DNA of 64,000 nucleotides from Williamsia maris (GTDB lineage Bacteria; Actinomycetota; Actinomycetes; Mycobacteriales; Mycobacteriaceae). The notes below the pieces were generated by a model. That model was not told where the DNA came from. It saw only the letters and a program-made list of their open reading frames with translations, and did no database searches. Location: positions 248,001 through 312,000 of the forward strand of contig NZ_JAMTCJ010000001.1 of NCBI RefSeq assembly GCF_024171815.1. The letters are read 5' to 3'. Shown here piece after piece: positions 8,227 through 17,468 of this stretch. The first letter of the stretch is position 1; each line of letters starts with the position of its first letter. The translations under genes were made by a program, and so were the position numbers.

Positions 8227-9855
8227 ATGAGCCCTCGAATCCTCGCGCCCTCGGTCGTCGTCGACGCCGACAAGTCCATCCGCCACGGGGTGAACCGCCG
8301 TCGCTTCCTGACCTGGACCGGTGTCGCCGGGGCGCTGGCCTTCACACCCGGGCTGTTCGCCGACGCCGCTCCCCTGGCCACCGCGCCGTCGTCCGGCGAC
8401 CACCTGTTCACCCTCGGCGTCGCGTCCGGCGATCCGCTGCCCGACGGTGTCGTCCTCTGGACCCGACTGGCGTCGGCCCCGCTGTCCCGGGGTGGCGGGA
8501 TGGGGGCGGCATCGGTCCCGGTCGAGTGGCAACTCGCCACCGACGAGAAGATGACATCGGTCGTCCGACGCGGACGTGTGGTCGCGACCGCCGCCGACGG
8601 ACACAGCGTGCACGTCGACGTCCGGGGCCTGACCCCGGCACGCGAGTACTTCTACCGGTTCCGATCCGGACCGCACATCTCCGATGTCGGACGGACCCGG
8701 ACGGCGCCGGCGGCCGGGTCCCCACTGTCCGCGCTGACCTTCGCGTGGGCGTCCTGCCAGTCGTGGGGCGACGGGTTCTTCAACGCCTACGAGGACATGG
8801 CGTCGTTCGCACCCGACGTCGTGTTCCATCTCGGTGACTACGTCTACGAGAAGGGGATCCCGGCAGGCGGCGGGCGCCGCAACACCGCGGCGCTGCCCGC
8901 GTCGTGCCTGACCGAGATGATGACGCTGGACGACTACCGCGACCGGTACGCGCTCTACAAGCTCGACCCACAGCTGCAGCACGCCCACCGCGTCAGCCCG
9001 TTCATCACCGTGTTCGACGACCACGAGGTGGAGAACAACTGGGCGGGGCCCATCTCCGAGGACAACGCGCCGATCCCGCAGTTCCTGGCTCGGCGCGCCC
9101 AGGCGATGAAGGCGTGGTGGGAGAACACCCCGGTGCGCGCGGCCCAGCGTCCGCTCGGACCCGACGTCCAGGCCTACCGCCGCTTCGATTTCGGCGATCT
9201 CGCGCGCTTCGACGTCCTCGACACGCGTCAGTACCGCAGCGATCAGGTCAACGGCGACATGGACTCTCCGCAGGACGCGCAGACCGCCGATCCCCGTCGG
9301 ACCATCACCGGCGCCCGCCAGGAACGATGGATCCTCGACAGCCTGGGCTCGAGCCGTCGCCGCTGGAACGTGCTGGCGCACCAGACCACCATCGCCGATC
9401 TGGCCCGCGACATCGACGGACAACGCAAGGTCAGCATGGACGGATGGAGTGGGTACGAGGCCTCACGCGTCCGCATTCTCGACGGCGCCCGCGACCGCAA
9501 GGTTCGCAACCTGGTGTCCATCGTCGGCGACATCCACCGCAGTGTGGTGTCCGACCTCCGGTCGACCTATACCCGCGAATCCCCCACCGTCGGAATCGAA
9601 CTGGCCGGGACATCGATCGCATCGGGCAAGGACGGTGCCGACAGCGACGCGAGCGACAAGCAGCTCAAGGCCGCGTCACCGCACGTCCGCTTCGGCAACG
9701 CCCAGCGTGGATACGTCCTCAACCGACTGACGCGGGCACAGTGGCAGGCCGAGTTCCGGGTGACCGATTCGATCGCCGATCCGCGGAACCCGTTGCACCG
9801 CAGGGCAGTCGTGACCATCCCCGACGGCCGACCCCAGGCCGACGTCTCCGCCTAG
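8227..9855 (+). CDS. phoD: PhoD-like alkaline phosphatase/phosphodiesterase (Tat-exported)
   Basis: 542 residues. A twin-arginine signal is visible in NRRRFLTWTGVAGALAF, followed by a PhoD N-terminal immunoglobulin-like domain and the metallophosphatase domain. Family metal-site blocks are present: SCQSWGDGFF, FHLGDYVYEKG, FDDHEVENNW and SIVGDIHRS. PhoD enzymes are Ca2+/Fe3+-dependent and release phosphate from mono- and diesters outside the cell, typically under phosphate starvation. It is divergent from phoH2. I did not find a clear Pho box. The C-terminus ends five bases before the convergent desA2-like gene. Confidence 0.9.
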   Translation: MSPRILAPSVVVDADKSIRHGVNRRRFLTWTGVAGALAFTPGLFADAAPLATAPSSGDHLFTLGVASGDPLPDGVVLWTRLASAPLSRGGGMGAASVPVEWQLATDEKMTSVVRRGRVVATAADGHSVHVDVRGLTPAREYFYRFRSGPHISDVGRTRTAPAAGSPLSALTFAWASCQSWGDGFFNAYEDMASFAPDVVFHLGDYVYEKGIPAGGGRRNTAALPASCLTEMMTLDDYRDRYALYKLDPQLQHAHRVSPFITVFDDHEVENNWAGPISEDNAPIPQFLARRAQAMKAWWENTPVRAAQRPLGPDVQAYRRFDFGDLARFDVLDTRQYRSDQVNGDMDSPQDAQTADPRRTITGARQERWILDSLGSSRRRWNVLAHQTTIADLARDIDGQRKVSMDGWSGYEASRVRILDGARDRKVRNLVSIVGDIHRSVVSDLRSTYTRESPTVGIELAGTSIASGKDGADSDASDKQLKAASPHVRFGNAQRGYVLNRLTRAQWQAEFRVTDSIADPRNPLHRRAVVTIPDGRPQADVSA

Positions 9856-9859
9856 GCGG

Positions 9860-10735
9860 TCATGCGTTCGCGCGGGCGAAGAGTTCCTGGCGGGCGGCTT
9901 CCGCGTCCGCGCCGAGACCGTCGAGGGAGTTCAGACCGAGCGCGGACACCAGGCTCTTCGCGACACCACCGAGCACCGACGAGTCGGTGTACTCGCCGAG
10001 CAGCGCGTACTCCGCCTCGAAGTGCGCGATGTCGGCACCGATCGGCACCGCGGCGTTGACCGCGGCGGCGACGGCGAGCACTGTGTCGTCGGGTTCGGCG
10101 TTGAGCGCGGCGTTGAGGAACGCGATGAACGTCGCGGCCTGTACCTCGTCGTCCTTGGCGACCAGTCCGAGCATGTCGGCCAGACTCTTCGTCTCGACCT
10201 TCTCGGCGAGCGCGCGTGCGAATCGGGAGGCCTGCAGTTCGTGCACGGCCATCAGCGCCAGCGCCAACGCGGGTCCGGTGGACTCACGGAAATCGCTGTT
10301 CTGCTGATACCCCTGGGTCACGTGTGAGAGGCGCAGGGCCTCGAGTCCCTCGGGGTCGATCTGGCGGGTCACCACGAGGTGGTCGCGTAGAGCGATCGAG
10401 TGGCGGTTGTCCTCCGCGGTCCAGCGGCCGACCAGATCACGCCATTCCGAGAACGGCGGGAAGTGCAGCCCGAGCACACGGTGGAACGACGGCAGGTTCT
10501 CCTTCGTGAGGAGCAACGCGAGAACGGCCGCACGGACCTCTGCCGACATCGTCGATTCGGCGGCGTCCCAGTCAGATCCGCCCAGGAACGCGAAGTTGCG
10601 TCCCTCGTCCCACGGCACCAGGTCGTGTGGATTCCAGGTGATGGAATCCTCCTCGTGCGCGGCGGCGATCTCCGGCAGAGCCTTCTCCAGAGCCAGGATC
10701 AGGTCGTCGTAGGCAATGTTCTTCACGCGAAACAC
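9860..10735 (-). CDS. desA2: acyl-ACP desaturase family protein, DesA2-like, with degraded di-iron site
   Basis: 291 residues. Sequence around NFAFLGGSDWD and the position next to glyA match the mycobacterial DesA2 locus (Rv1094). The first half keeps iron ligands of the ferritin-like fold: E79 in TKENLPSFH and E108-D-N-R-H112. In the second half the expected ExxxxxxH and DExxH are altered: E166 is kept but Ala173 replaces His, and DDEVQA (E197, A200) replaces DExxH. The site therefore lacks two His ligands, so it may not be a functional desaturase. GTG start at 10735, with no strong ribosome site. Last gene of a DUF885-glyA-desA2 run. Confidence 0.78.
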   Translation of the reverse strand: MFRVKNIAYDDLILALEKALPEIAAAHEEDSITWNPHDLVPWDEGRNFAFLGGSDWDAAESTMSAEVRAAVLALLLTKENLPSFHRVLGLHFPPFSEWRDLVGRWTAEDNRHSIALRDHLVVTRQIDPEGLEALRLSHVTQGYQQNSDFRESTGPALALALMAVHELQASRFARALAEKVETKSLADMLGLVAKDDEVQAATFIAFLNAALNAEPDDTVLAVAAAVNAAVPIGADIAHFEAEYALLGEYTDSSVLGGVAKSLVSALGLNSLDGLGADAEAARQELFARANA

Positions 10736-10775
10736 GATAGAGAATCGGCGGGACGGAAGCCAACGAACGCGGTTT

Positions 10776-12086
10776 TCACGCGCGCACCCCGGTGCTCAGC
10801 ATGCCCCACTCCTCGAGTCCTTCGTAGAGCGGGAAATCCAGGGCGAGCTGCGAGACCCGACCGCGCAACGCGGCCACATCGGCCGACGCGCCGGCGGCGA
10901 GCGCGGTGCCGATGATGTCGGCGACCTCGGTGAACTCGGTGGCCGAGAAACCACGGGTCGCGAGAGCGGGCGTACCGATACGCAACCCGGAGGTCACCAT
11001 CGGCGGGCGCGGATCGAACGGAACGGCGTTGCGGTTGACCGTGATACCGACCTGGTGCAGGAGATCCTCGGCCTGCTGGCCGTCCATCTCGCTGTTGCGC
11101 AGATCGGCGAGCACCAGGTGGACGTCGGTGCCGCCGGTGAGGACGGACACGCCCGCCGCGGACACGTCCGAGCCGGTGAGTCGTTCGGCCAGCAACTGTG
11201 CGCCCTCGATCGTGCGGCGCTGGCGGTCGACGAACTCGTCGGTGGCCGCGATCTTCAGCGCGACGGCCTTGGCGGCGATCACGTGCATGAGCGGTCCACC
11301 CTGCTGGCCGGGGAACACCGCGGAGTTCAGCTTCTTGGCCCATTCCTGCTTGGCCAGGATGATGCCGGAGCGTGGGCCACCGAGCGTCTTGTGGACGGTG
11401 CTCGTGACGACGTCGGCGTAGGGCACCGGCGACGGGTGCAGTCCCGCTGCCACGAGGCCGGCGAAGTGCGCCATGTCGACCCAGAGGTACGCACCGACCT
11501 CGTCGGCGATGGACCGGAACGCCTCGAAGTCGAGCGTGCGCGGGTAGGCCGACCAGCCGGCGACGATCACCTTCGGCTTCTCGGCGACCGCGATCTTGCG
11601 GACCTCGTCCATGTCGATGCGGTAGTCCTCTTTGCTCACCCCGTAGGCGGCGGTGTCGTAGAGCTTCCCGGAGAAGTTGAGCCGCATGCCGTGGGTGAGG
11701 TGTCCGCCGTGCGCGAGGTCCAGCCCGAGCAGCTTCTCGCCCGGGTTCATCAGGGCCATCAGGACGGCGGCGTTGGCCTGCGCGCCCGAGTGCGGTTGGA
11801 CGTTGGCGAAGTCGGCGCCGAACAGCGACTTCGCGCGTTCGCGGGCGATGTTCTCGACGACGTCGACGTACTCGCAGCCGCCGTAGTAGCGCCGACCCGG
11901 ATAACCCTCGGCGTACTTGTTCGTCAACACGCTGCCCTGCGCCTGCAGAACCGCCCGGGGGACGAAGTTCTCCGAGGCGATCATCTCGAGCGTGTCGCGC
12001 TGTCGGCTCAGCTCACCGTTCATCGCGGCGGCGACGTCGGGATCGAGTTCGGCCAGGGACGCGGTGTTCAGATCCTGCGCGGTCAT
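10776..12086 (-). CDS. glyA: serine hydroxymethyltransferase
   Basis: 436 residues. PLP enzyme interconverting serine and glycine while charging tetrahydrofolate with one-carbon units. The PLP lysine is K233 in [14 protein letters not shown], and the [15 protein letters not shown] and HGGHLTHG blocks are intact. It starts 10 bp after the DUF885 gene and is followed 40 bp later by the desaturase-like gene, so it is probably the middle cistron of a three-gene operon. In M. tuberculosis glyA1 occupies the same position, upstream of desA2 and close to coaA. Confidence 0.97.
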   Translation of the reverse strand: MTAQDLNTASLAELDPDVAAAMNGELSRQRDTLEMIASENFVPRAVLQAQGSVLTNKYAEGYPGRRYYGGCEYVDVVENIARERAKSLFGADFANVQPHSGAQANAAVLMALMNPGEKLLGLDLAHGGHLTHGMRLNFSGKLYDTAAYGVSKEDYRIDMDEVRKIAVAEKPKVIVAGWSAYPRTLDFEAFRSIADEVGAYLWVDMAHFAGLVAAGLHPSPVPYADVVTSTVHKTLGGPRSGIILAKQEWAKKLNSAVFPGQQGGPLMHVIAAKAVALKIAATDEFVDRQRRTIEGAQLLAERLTGSDVSAAGVSVLTGGTDVHLVLADLRNSEMDGQQAEDLLHQVGITVNRNAVPFDPRPPMVTSGLRIGTPALATRGFSATEFTEVADIIGTALAAGASADVAALRGRVSQLALDFPLYEGLEEWGMLSTGVRA

Positions 12087-12096
12087 GCCGACCAGT

Positions 12097-13311
12097 CTAT
12101 TGCGCCAATTCCGCCCGCAACGCCGCCGGGGTCAGCGGCTCGTCGAGGAGCCGCCCGAACCGGGCGGATCGGCCCGGACCCGAGGGCCCGTCCGCGTCGG
12201 CATCGAGCCACGTCCCCAGCAGTCGGTAGCCCTCCACGTAGGTGGTGATGTAGGCCCGCCACAGCGGTGACGACAGGAATCGCAGCATCTGACGGGCTCG
12301 GGGCTGCGACGCCAACAGCCAGGTCTGCAGGTACTCGGCGACGGTGTCGTGGTCGGCGCCGCGATCGTGCAGGAGCAGCGCCGCGTCCTGCCGGACGCCC
12401 AGGAGTCCGCCGGTGGCACGGGAGATCCGCTGCGCGCGGTCGCCGTCGAAGCGCAGACCGAGGTCGGCGTAGATCTCCTGGGCCCAGAGCCCCCAGTCGG
12501 GACCGATCGCCGACTGGAGCGCGTGGTCGGCCAACCCCTCGGCCATCAGGCACTGCGGGGTGTTGACCAGGAAGATGCTCTGCTCCCGTTGGCCGCCCGC
12601 CACCAGGATCTCCTCCTTGCGGCAGTGCTCGGTGTGGTGCCCGGGGTAGGCCTCGTGCGCGATCAGGTGCGGCAACGACGCCATGTGCTGGGTGAGGTCG
12701 ACGTTGATGGCGACCCGCGAGCGGAAGTCGCCGAGGTAGTAGTTGAACCCCGACCACGGCTTGTCGGTGACCACCTCGAACTCGACGATCTCGGTGTCGG
12801 GCAGCGGATGGGAGGCCCGGACGCGTTCGCGCAGCGCCGAACTGAACGCCGCGACGCAGTCGGCGACCCGATCACCGGGGATCTCGTCGCTCGCACGGTG
12901 CGTGGCGTACCTCTCGGCGAGGTCGCCGGATCCACCGAGCACTTCCGACAGCGCCGTGTGGGCGCGTCGATAGTCCTCTGGATCGCCGAGCGCGATGTCG
13001 ACGTCGAAGTAGTGGCGCACCTCGTCGACGAACCCGATCTCCTCGCCCGCGAACCGGCGGGCGGAGCACTCCATGGCGTCGAGATGCGCGGCGACGAACG
13101 CACGACGCTGCTTGGGCAGGTCGGATGCGGTGACGTCGGCACACAGGCCGCGGATCCGTCGGGCCAGCTCCGACGGGTCGGGGGCCGGGCTGTTCACCGA
13201 CTCGGCACGCAGGCGCGGGTCGCCGGTGAACGCGTCGACGAAGCCCTCCTCGAGCCGGTCGAACGCCAGACCGACGCGCAGGTAATCAGTGATCAACGAC
13301 TCGGAATCCAC
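12097..13311 (-). CDS. DUF885-family putative zinc metallopeptidase
   Basis: About 404 residues from the GTG at 13311 (a TTG at 13329 is an alternative). It carries the DUF885 metal-site signature [11 protein letters not shown] (HExxxGHH) and a downstream acidic ligand context in [10 protein letters not shown], as in M2/M32-like helical metallopeptidases. There is no signal peptide, so it is probably cytoplasmic; substrates of the family are mostly unknown. It is the first gene of the run into glyA (10-bp gap) and divergent from coaA. M. tuberculosis does not, to my memory, have this gene at the locus. Confidence 0.8.
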   Translation of the reverse strand: MDSESLITDYLRVGLAFDRLEEGFVDAFTGDPRLRAESVNSPAPDPSELARRIRGLCADVTASDLPKQRRAFVAAHLDAMECSARRFAGEEIGFVDEVRHYFDVDIALGDPEDYRRAHTALSEVLGGSGDLAERYATHRASDEIPGDRVADCVAAFSSALRERVRASHPLPDTEIVEFEVVTDKPWSGFNYYLGDFRSRVAINVDLTQHMASLPHLIAHEAYPGHHTEHCRKEEILVAGGQREQSIFLVNTPQCLMAEGLADHALQSAIGPDWGLWAQEIYADLGLRFDGDRAQRISRATGGLLGVRQDAALLLHDRGADHDTVAEYLQTWLLASQPRARQMLRFLSSPLWRAYITTYVEGYRLLGTWLDADADGPSGPGRSARFGRLLDEPLTPAALRAELAQ

Positions 13312-13427
13312 GACGTCGACGCTACCCAAACGACCCCCGAGTTTCGGATCCCGCGCCGATTGGCGAGACTATGTGCCATGCCGCCGGAGTCTGCCGAACG
13401 GCCCGTACGTCCGGCCGAGAGGCTTGC

Positions 13428-14360
13428 ATGTCACGGGTAGCCGAACCGAGCCCCTATATCGAGCTCGATCGCGCGCAGTGGCGGAAGCTGCGTCAGTCGG
13501 TCCCGCTGGTGATGAACGAGGAAGAGCTCCGCGGTCTGCGCGGGCTGGGCGAGCAGATCGACCTCTCCGAGGTCGCTGACGTCTACCTGCCCCTGTCACG
13601 TCTCATCCATCTGCAGGTCGCCGCCCGGCAACGACTGTTCGCGGCCACCTCGACCTTCCTCGGCGAGCGTCAGCCCGAACGTCAGGTGCCGTTCGTCATC
13701 GGTGTCGCGGGCAGTGTGGCGGTCGGCAAGTCCACCACCGCGCGCGTGCTGCAGGCGCTGCTCGCCCGGTGGGACGCCCACCCCAAGGTCGACCTCGTGA
13801 CCACCGACGGCTTCCTCTACCCCACCGCCGAACTCGAACGGCGAGGGATCATGCACCGCAAGGGTTTTCCGGAGTCGTACGACCGACGGGCGTTGTTGCG
13901 CTTCGTGACCGAGGTCAAGGCAGGCGCGGTCGACGTCCCGGCGCCGGTCTACTCACACCTGAGCTACGACATCGTCCGCGGCGTGGAACACCATGTGGAG
14001 CAACCGGACATCCTCATCCTCGAGGGGCTCAACGTGCTCCAGACCGGACCGCGGCTGATGGTGTCGGATCTGTTCGACTTCTCCGTCTACGTCGACGCCC
14101 GCATCGAGGACATCGAGGACTGGTACGTGCACCGGTTCCTCGCGATGCGGTCGACGGCGTTCGCCGATCCCAACTCGCACTTCCACAGCTATTCGTCGCT
14201 CGGCGATCACGACGCGACGTCGGCCGCCCGCGACATCTGGCACGGGATCAATCTGCCCAACCTCGTGCAGAACATCCTGCCGACGCGCCCGCGCGCGACC
14301 CTGGTGCTGCGCAAGGACGCCGACCACGCGATCAACCGCGTGCGGCTGCGAAAGATCTGA
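13428..14360 (+). CDS. coaA: type I pantothenate kinase
   Basis: 310 residues. Phosphorylates pantothenate with ATP, the first and usually rate-limiting step of coenzyme A synthesis. Walker [14 protein letters not shown] and the type I motifs [18 protein letters not shown] and EGLNVLQ are present; type I enzymes are feedback-inhibited by CoA. I chose the ATG at 13428, five bases after GAGAGG, rather than the upstream ATG at 13371, which adds 19 unconserved residues. It converges with the Z-prenyl diphosphate synthase gene 10 bp later. Confidence 0.96.
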   Translation: MSRVAEPSPYIELDRAQWRKLRQSVPLVMNEEELRGLRGLGEQIDLSEVADVYLPLSRLIHLQVAARQRLFAATSTFLGERQPERQVPFVIGVAGSVAVGKSTTARVLQALLARWDAHPKVDLVTTDGFLYPTAELERRGIMHRKGFPESYDRRALLRFVTEVKAGAVDVPAPVYSHLSYDIVRGVEHHVEQPDILILEGLNVLQTGPRLMVSDLFDFSVYVDARIEDIEDWYVHRFLAMRSTAFADPNSHFHSYSSLGDHDATSAARDIWHGINLPNLVQNILPTRPRATLVLRKDADHAINRVRLRKI

Positions 14361-14370
14361 CCCCGAGGCG

Positions 14371-15153
14371 CTAGCGGCCGAACCGCCTGCTGCGGGCACC
14401 GTAGTCGCGAAGGGCGCGCAGGAAGTCGACGCGTCGGAACTCCGGCCAGTAGGCGTCGGTGAACCAGATCTCGGAGTAGGCGCTCTGCCACAGCAGGAAG
14501 CCCGAGAGTCGTTGTTCGCCCGAGGTCCTGATCACGAGATCCGGGTCGGCCTGTCCCTTGGTGTAGAGGTGCGCGTCGATCGCGTCCACCGACACCGCCT
14601 TGACGAGGTCGGCCGCGTCACCCCCGGATTCCAACCGGTCGACCAACAGTGAGCGCACGGCGTCGACGATCTCCTGACGACCGCCGTAGCCGACCGCGAC
14701 GTTCACGTGCATCCCGGTGTTGTCGACGGTGCGTTCCTGTGCGGTCTGCAGCCGGAGGGCGACGGGCTCGGGCAACTGATCGAGCGTGCCGACGATGTGG
14801 ACCTTCCAGTCCTGCCCGGGTGCGGCGATCTCGTCGACGATGTCGGGGACGATCTGCATCAGCGCGTCGAGCTCCTCGGAAGCGCGCTGCAGGTTCTCCG
14901 TCGACAACAGGTAGATGGTCACCGTCTCGATCGACAGCTCTGTGCACCAGCGCAGCATCTCGGCGATCTTCTGGGCGCCGACGCGGTGCCCGTGGCTCAC
15001 GTCCTCGAAACCGGCCTCCCGCGCCCAGCGTCGGTTCCCGTCGCAGATGATCGCGATGTGTCGGGGCATCCGCTCGGGGTCCATGAGTTGAACCAGCCGG
15101 GTCTCGTAGACCCGATAGAGCGGGATGCGGAATTGTCCGGGGATCAATTTCAC
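14371..15153 (-). CDS. (2Z)-prenyl diphosphate synthase (Rv1086/UppS family)
   Basis: 260 residues from the GTG at 15153, eight bases after GGAG. It is a cis-prenyltransferase: CDGNRRWA with the catalytic Asp, the STENLQR block and the C-terminal DLVIRTSGEQRLSGFLLWQSAYSE signature are all present. The genomic position beside hemolysin III, and the family split in mycobacteria, suggest the short-chain (Rv1086, Z-farnesyl diphosphate) enzyme that feeds decaprenyl phosphate synthesis rather than the long-chain enzyme; that product assignment is inference. It is divergent from the hemolysin III gene. Confidence 0.88.
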   Translation of the reverse strand: MKLIPGQFRIPLYRVYETRLVQLMDPERMPRHIAIICDGNRRWAREAGFEDVSHGHRVGAQKIAEMLRWCTELSIETVTIYLLSTENLQRASEELDALMQIVPDIVDEIAAPGQDWKVHIVGTLDQLPEPVALRLQTAQERTVDNTGMHVNVAVGYGGRQEIVDAVRSLLVDRLESGGDAADLVKAVSVDAIDAHLYTKGQADPDLVIRTSGEQRLSGFLLWQSAYSEIWFTDAYWPEFRRVDFLRALRDYGARSRRFGR

Positions 15154-15248
15154 CGGATGGGCTCCACAGGTTCGGCGCGTTCTCGGACTTCCTCCACGCA
15201 ACGAGAGGATACTCGTGAATTCACCGCCGGTTCAGGCCCCACAGGCAG

Positions 15249-15268
15249 AACCTACGGTAGCGTAGGTT
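15249..15268. promoter_or_regulatory. perfect 8-bp-arm inverted repeat between prenyl synthase and hemolysin III genes
   Basis: AACCTACGGTAGCGTAGGTT: arms AACCTACG and CGTAGGTT are exact complements around GTAG. It lies in the short region between two divergent genes. The form is typical of a dimeric repressor operator such as a TetR-family site; the regulator is unknown. Confidence 0.5.
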
Positions 15269-15297
15269 TGTCCGAAGAAGTCCGGCCCGTCGCGGAG

Positions 15298-16005
15298 GTG
15301 AGTGCGATCGTCATCGAGACGAGCAAACAGGATCTCGCAGAGCTCTCGGTGCTCGCCGATCTCCGCCCCCGGATGCGCGGGTGGATCCACCTGTACTCCG
15401 GATTCGTCGCCATCATCACCGGCGCCACGCTGGTCGCCGTCGCGTGGGCGATGACCGGTCCGGTCGCCGCGTTGGCCTGCGGCATCTACGCCCTGACGGT
15501 CTGCGGTGTGTTCGGGGTCAGCGCGACCTATCACCGCGTCCACTGGTCGACGGTGGCCGCGCGCACCTGGATGAAACGCGCCGACCACTCGATGATCTTC
15601 ATCTTCATCGCGGGCAGCTACACCCCGTTCTGCGTGCTGGCACTGTCCGCTCCCGAGAAGTGGGTCGTGCTCGCGGTGGTGTGGGCGGGTGCCCTCGCCG
15701 GGGTCACGTTGAAGATGATCTGGCCGGGCGCGCCGCGCTGGCTCGGCGTGCCGCTCTACATGATCCTGGGGTGGACGATCATCTTCGTGGCCCCCGAGCT
15801 CACCGCCCGCGCCGGCGTCGCAGTCATGGTGTTGCTCGCCGTCGGCGGCCTGTTCTACACGGTGGGCGCCGTCCTCTACGCGACGCGGTGGCCCAACCCG
15901 TGGCCGTCGACGTTCGGCCACCACGAGTTCTTCCACACCGCGACCGTGATCGCAGCGCTGGTGCACTATGTCGCGGTCTGGCTCGTCGTCTTCACCGCCG
16001 GCTGA
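15298..16005 (+). CDS. hemolysin III family (PAQR-like) membrane protein
   Basis: About 235 residues with seven hydrophobic helices. Conserved family positions are visible: SATYHRVHW, RADHSMIFIFIAGSYTPFC and the C-terminal HEFFHTATVIAALVHY, whose histidines form the metal site of the wider PAQR/alkaline-ceramidase fold. Despite the name, a lytic role is not established for actinobacterial members; the M. tuberculosis homologue is Rv1085c. The start is uncertain: I took GTG 15298; TTG 15268, within the inverted repeat, is the alternative. Its 3' end overlaps aroG by 14 bp in convergent orientation. Confidence 0.88.
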   Translation: MSAIVIETSKQDLAELSVLADLRPRMRGWIHLYSGFVAIITGATLVAVAWAMTGPVAALACGIYALTVCGVFGVSATYHRVHWSTVAARTWMKRADHSMIFIFIAGSYTPFCVLALSAPEKWVVLAVVWAGALAGVTLKMIWPGAPRWLGVPLYMILGWTIIFVAPELTARAGVAVMVLLAVGGLFYTVGAVLYATRWPNPWPSTFGHHEFFHTATVIAALVHYVAVWLVVFTAG

Positions 16006-17080
16006 CCACCGCGCCCGCCAGCGACTCGATCACCTCGACCGTCTTGGCGAGATCCATGCACTTGTCGGTGACCGACTGCCCGTAGACCAGTGGCGCATCA
16101 CCCGGCGACCTGCCGTCGAGCGACTGGGCGCCCGCGACGAGGAAGCTCTCGAGCATCACTCCGGAGACTGCGCCCTGCCCGCGGCCGATCTGGTCGGCGA
16201 CCTCGAGGGCGACGACGGCCTGCCGCAGATGGTCCTTGTGCGAGTTGGCGTGTGAGCAGTCGATCATGAGCCGGGCGGGCAGCCCCTGCGCCGCGAGTCG
16301 GTTCGCCGCGGCGGCCACCGACTCGGCGTCGTAGTTCGTCCCGGCCCGACCGCCGCGAAGGATGACGTGACAGTCGCCGTTGCCCACGGTCGCGACGACG
16401 GCTGCCGACCCCACGTCGTCGACGCCGAAGAACACGTGTTCGGCCGCGGCCGCGCGCACCCCGTCGATCGCCGCCTGGACGTCGCCGTCGGTCCCGTTCT
16501 TAAAACCGATGGGCATGGACAGCCCCGAGGCGAGTTGGCGGTGCACCTGCGACTCCGTGGTCCGGGCGCCGATGGCACCCCACGAGACCGCGTCGGCGAT
16601 GTACTGCGGGCTGGTCGGTTCGAGGAACTCGCAACCGACAGGCAACCCGAGGTCGATGACGTCGAGCAGAAGTGCTCGCGCGGTACGCAATCCGCGCTCG
16701 ATGTCGAAGCTGCCGTCCATCCCCGGGTCGTTGATGAGACCCTTCCAGCCGACCGTGGTCCGCGGCTTCTCGAAGTAGACGCGCATGACGATCTTGAGCT
16801 GATCGACGTGCTGCTCGGCGACCACCGCGAGACGTCGGGCGTAGTCCAGGGCGGCGACGGGGTCGTGGACCGAGCAGGGGCCCACGACGACCAGGAGGCG
16901 GTCGTCTCGGCCGGCGAGGATGTCGGCGATCTCGGCGCGGTCGCGGCGCACGGCAACTGCTTGCTCGGCGGTGAGGGGTAGTTCGGTGCGTAGGGCCTCC
17001 GGCGAGGGAATGGTGCGGAAGGACCGGATTCGTCGATCCGAGGTCCCGGTGTCGGGCGCGGTGGTGAGTCCGCTGGTCAT
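15992..17080 (-). CDS. aroG: class I 3-deoxy-7-phosphoheptulonate synthase (DAHP synthase)
   Basis: 362 residues. Condenses phosphoenolpyruvate with erythrose-4-phosphate, the entry step of the shikimate pathway. Class I blocks are clear: VVVGPCSVHDP, MRVYFEKPRTTVGWKGLINDP, GCEFLEP, FKNGTDG, HVILRGG and DCSHANS. The ATG at 17080 has AAAGG six bases upstream. The gene sits behind a leader with a 26-codon reading frame containing clustered Tyr, Trp and Phe codons and an intrinsic terminator, suggesting transcription attenuation by aromatic amino acid supply. Confidence 0.94.
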   Translation of the reverse strand: MTSGLTTAPDTGTSDRRIRSFRTIPSPEALRTELPLTAEQAVAVRRDRAEIADILAGRDDRLLVVVGPCSVHDPVAALDYARRLAVVAEQHVDQLKIVMRVYFEKPRTTVGWKGLINDPGMDGSFDIERGLRTARALLLDVIDLGLPVGCEFLEPTSPQYIADAVSWGAIGARTTESQVHRQLASGLSMPIGFKNGTDGDVQAAIDGVRAAAAEHVFFGVDDVGSAAVVATVGNGDCHVILRGGRAGTNYDAESVAAAANRLAAQGLPARLMIDCSHANSHKDHLRQAVVALEVADQIGRGQGAVSGVMLESFLVAGAQSLDGRSPGDAPLVYGQSVTDKCMDLAKTVEVIESLAGAVVSRR

Positions 17081-17100
17081 GGCGTGCCTTTCTGGGGGAA

Positions 17101-17130
17101 GGGCACCCGTGCGGGAGTCGTCCGGTGCCC
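17101..17130 (-). promoter_or_regulatory. hairpin between the leader terminator and aroG ribosome site
   Basis: GGGCACC (17101-17107) and GGTGCCC (17124-17130) form a 7-bp stem with a 16-nt loop. On the aroG transcript it lies after the terminator U-run and before the Shine-Dalgarno, so it could protect read-through mRNA or modulate initiation. Role inferred. Confidence 0.4.
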
Positions 17131-17142
17131 TGAAAAACAGGA

Positions 17143-17168
17143 GAGCAGCGACCATGTGGTCGCTGCTC
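17143..17168 (-). terminator. intrinsic terminator (attenuator) in the aroG leader
   Basis: On the transcript, GAGCAGCGACC pairs perfectly with GGTCGCTGCTC (11-bp stem, loop ACAU), followed by UCCUGUUUUU (17132-17142). It lies between the leader reading frame (stop at 17201) and the aroG start at 17080, where termination would block aroG expression. A 9-bp complement just upstream, 17171-17179 with 17229-17237, could form a competing structure. Confidence 0.8.
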
Positions 17169-17200
17169 GGGGCTCCGGGGGGTGTGATCTCACGCGTGCG

Positions 17201-17281
17201 TCAGCGGCGCGCTCCATCGTCGACTCCACCCGGAGCCTCGATAAAACGACGCCAGCGATAGGCGCGCGTCACGGAGATCAT
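17201..17281 (-). CDS. 26-residue aromatic leader peptide for aroG attenuation
   Basis: Short reading frame ATG 17281 to TGA 17201. Residues 7-13 are AYRWRRF, putting Tyr, Trp and Phe codons within six codons; the rest is ordinary. A -10-like TACTTT (17289-17294) ends seven bases before the ATG, the geometry of a leaderless mycobacterial transcript, which would explain the lack of a ribosome site. An 11-bp intrinsic terminator follows. Established parallel: leader peptides control trp and aroF-type genes in other actinobacteria. That this one senses all three aromatic amino acids is inference. Confidence 0.65.
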   Translation of the reverse strand: MISVTRAYRWRRFIEAPGGVDDGARR

Positions 17282-17288
17282 GAGATCG

Positions 17289-17294
17289 AAAGTA
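17289..17294 (-). promoter_or_regulatory. -10 element of the aroG leader transcript
   Basis: TACTTT on the minus strand, ending seven bases before the leader ATG at 17281. This spacing matches leaderless promoters in Mycobacteriales, where the first base of the start codon is the transcription start. No good -35 is seen. Confidence 0.5.
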
Positions 17295-17468
17295 GCACCC
17301 GATCGGACGCCCGTGCCACATCCGGTTGTCGGGCACCCAAGTTCGTTAATTGTCATAAAGAACTACGGAAACGGAATTATCGCCTACTTCGTTCTCCTAA
17401 CGTCCTTTGTGGCGCCGGACCACCGGCCGCCACTCACGAGCTCTTCTCGCACATGGAGGACACCGAAG

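Noticed and set aside
17080-17155. Extended N-terminus of aroG up to 17155
   Set aside because: The extension covers the terminator hairpin and lacks family similarity; AAAGG precedes the ATG at 17080.
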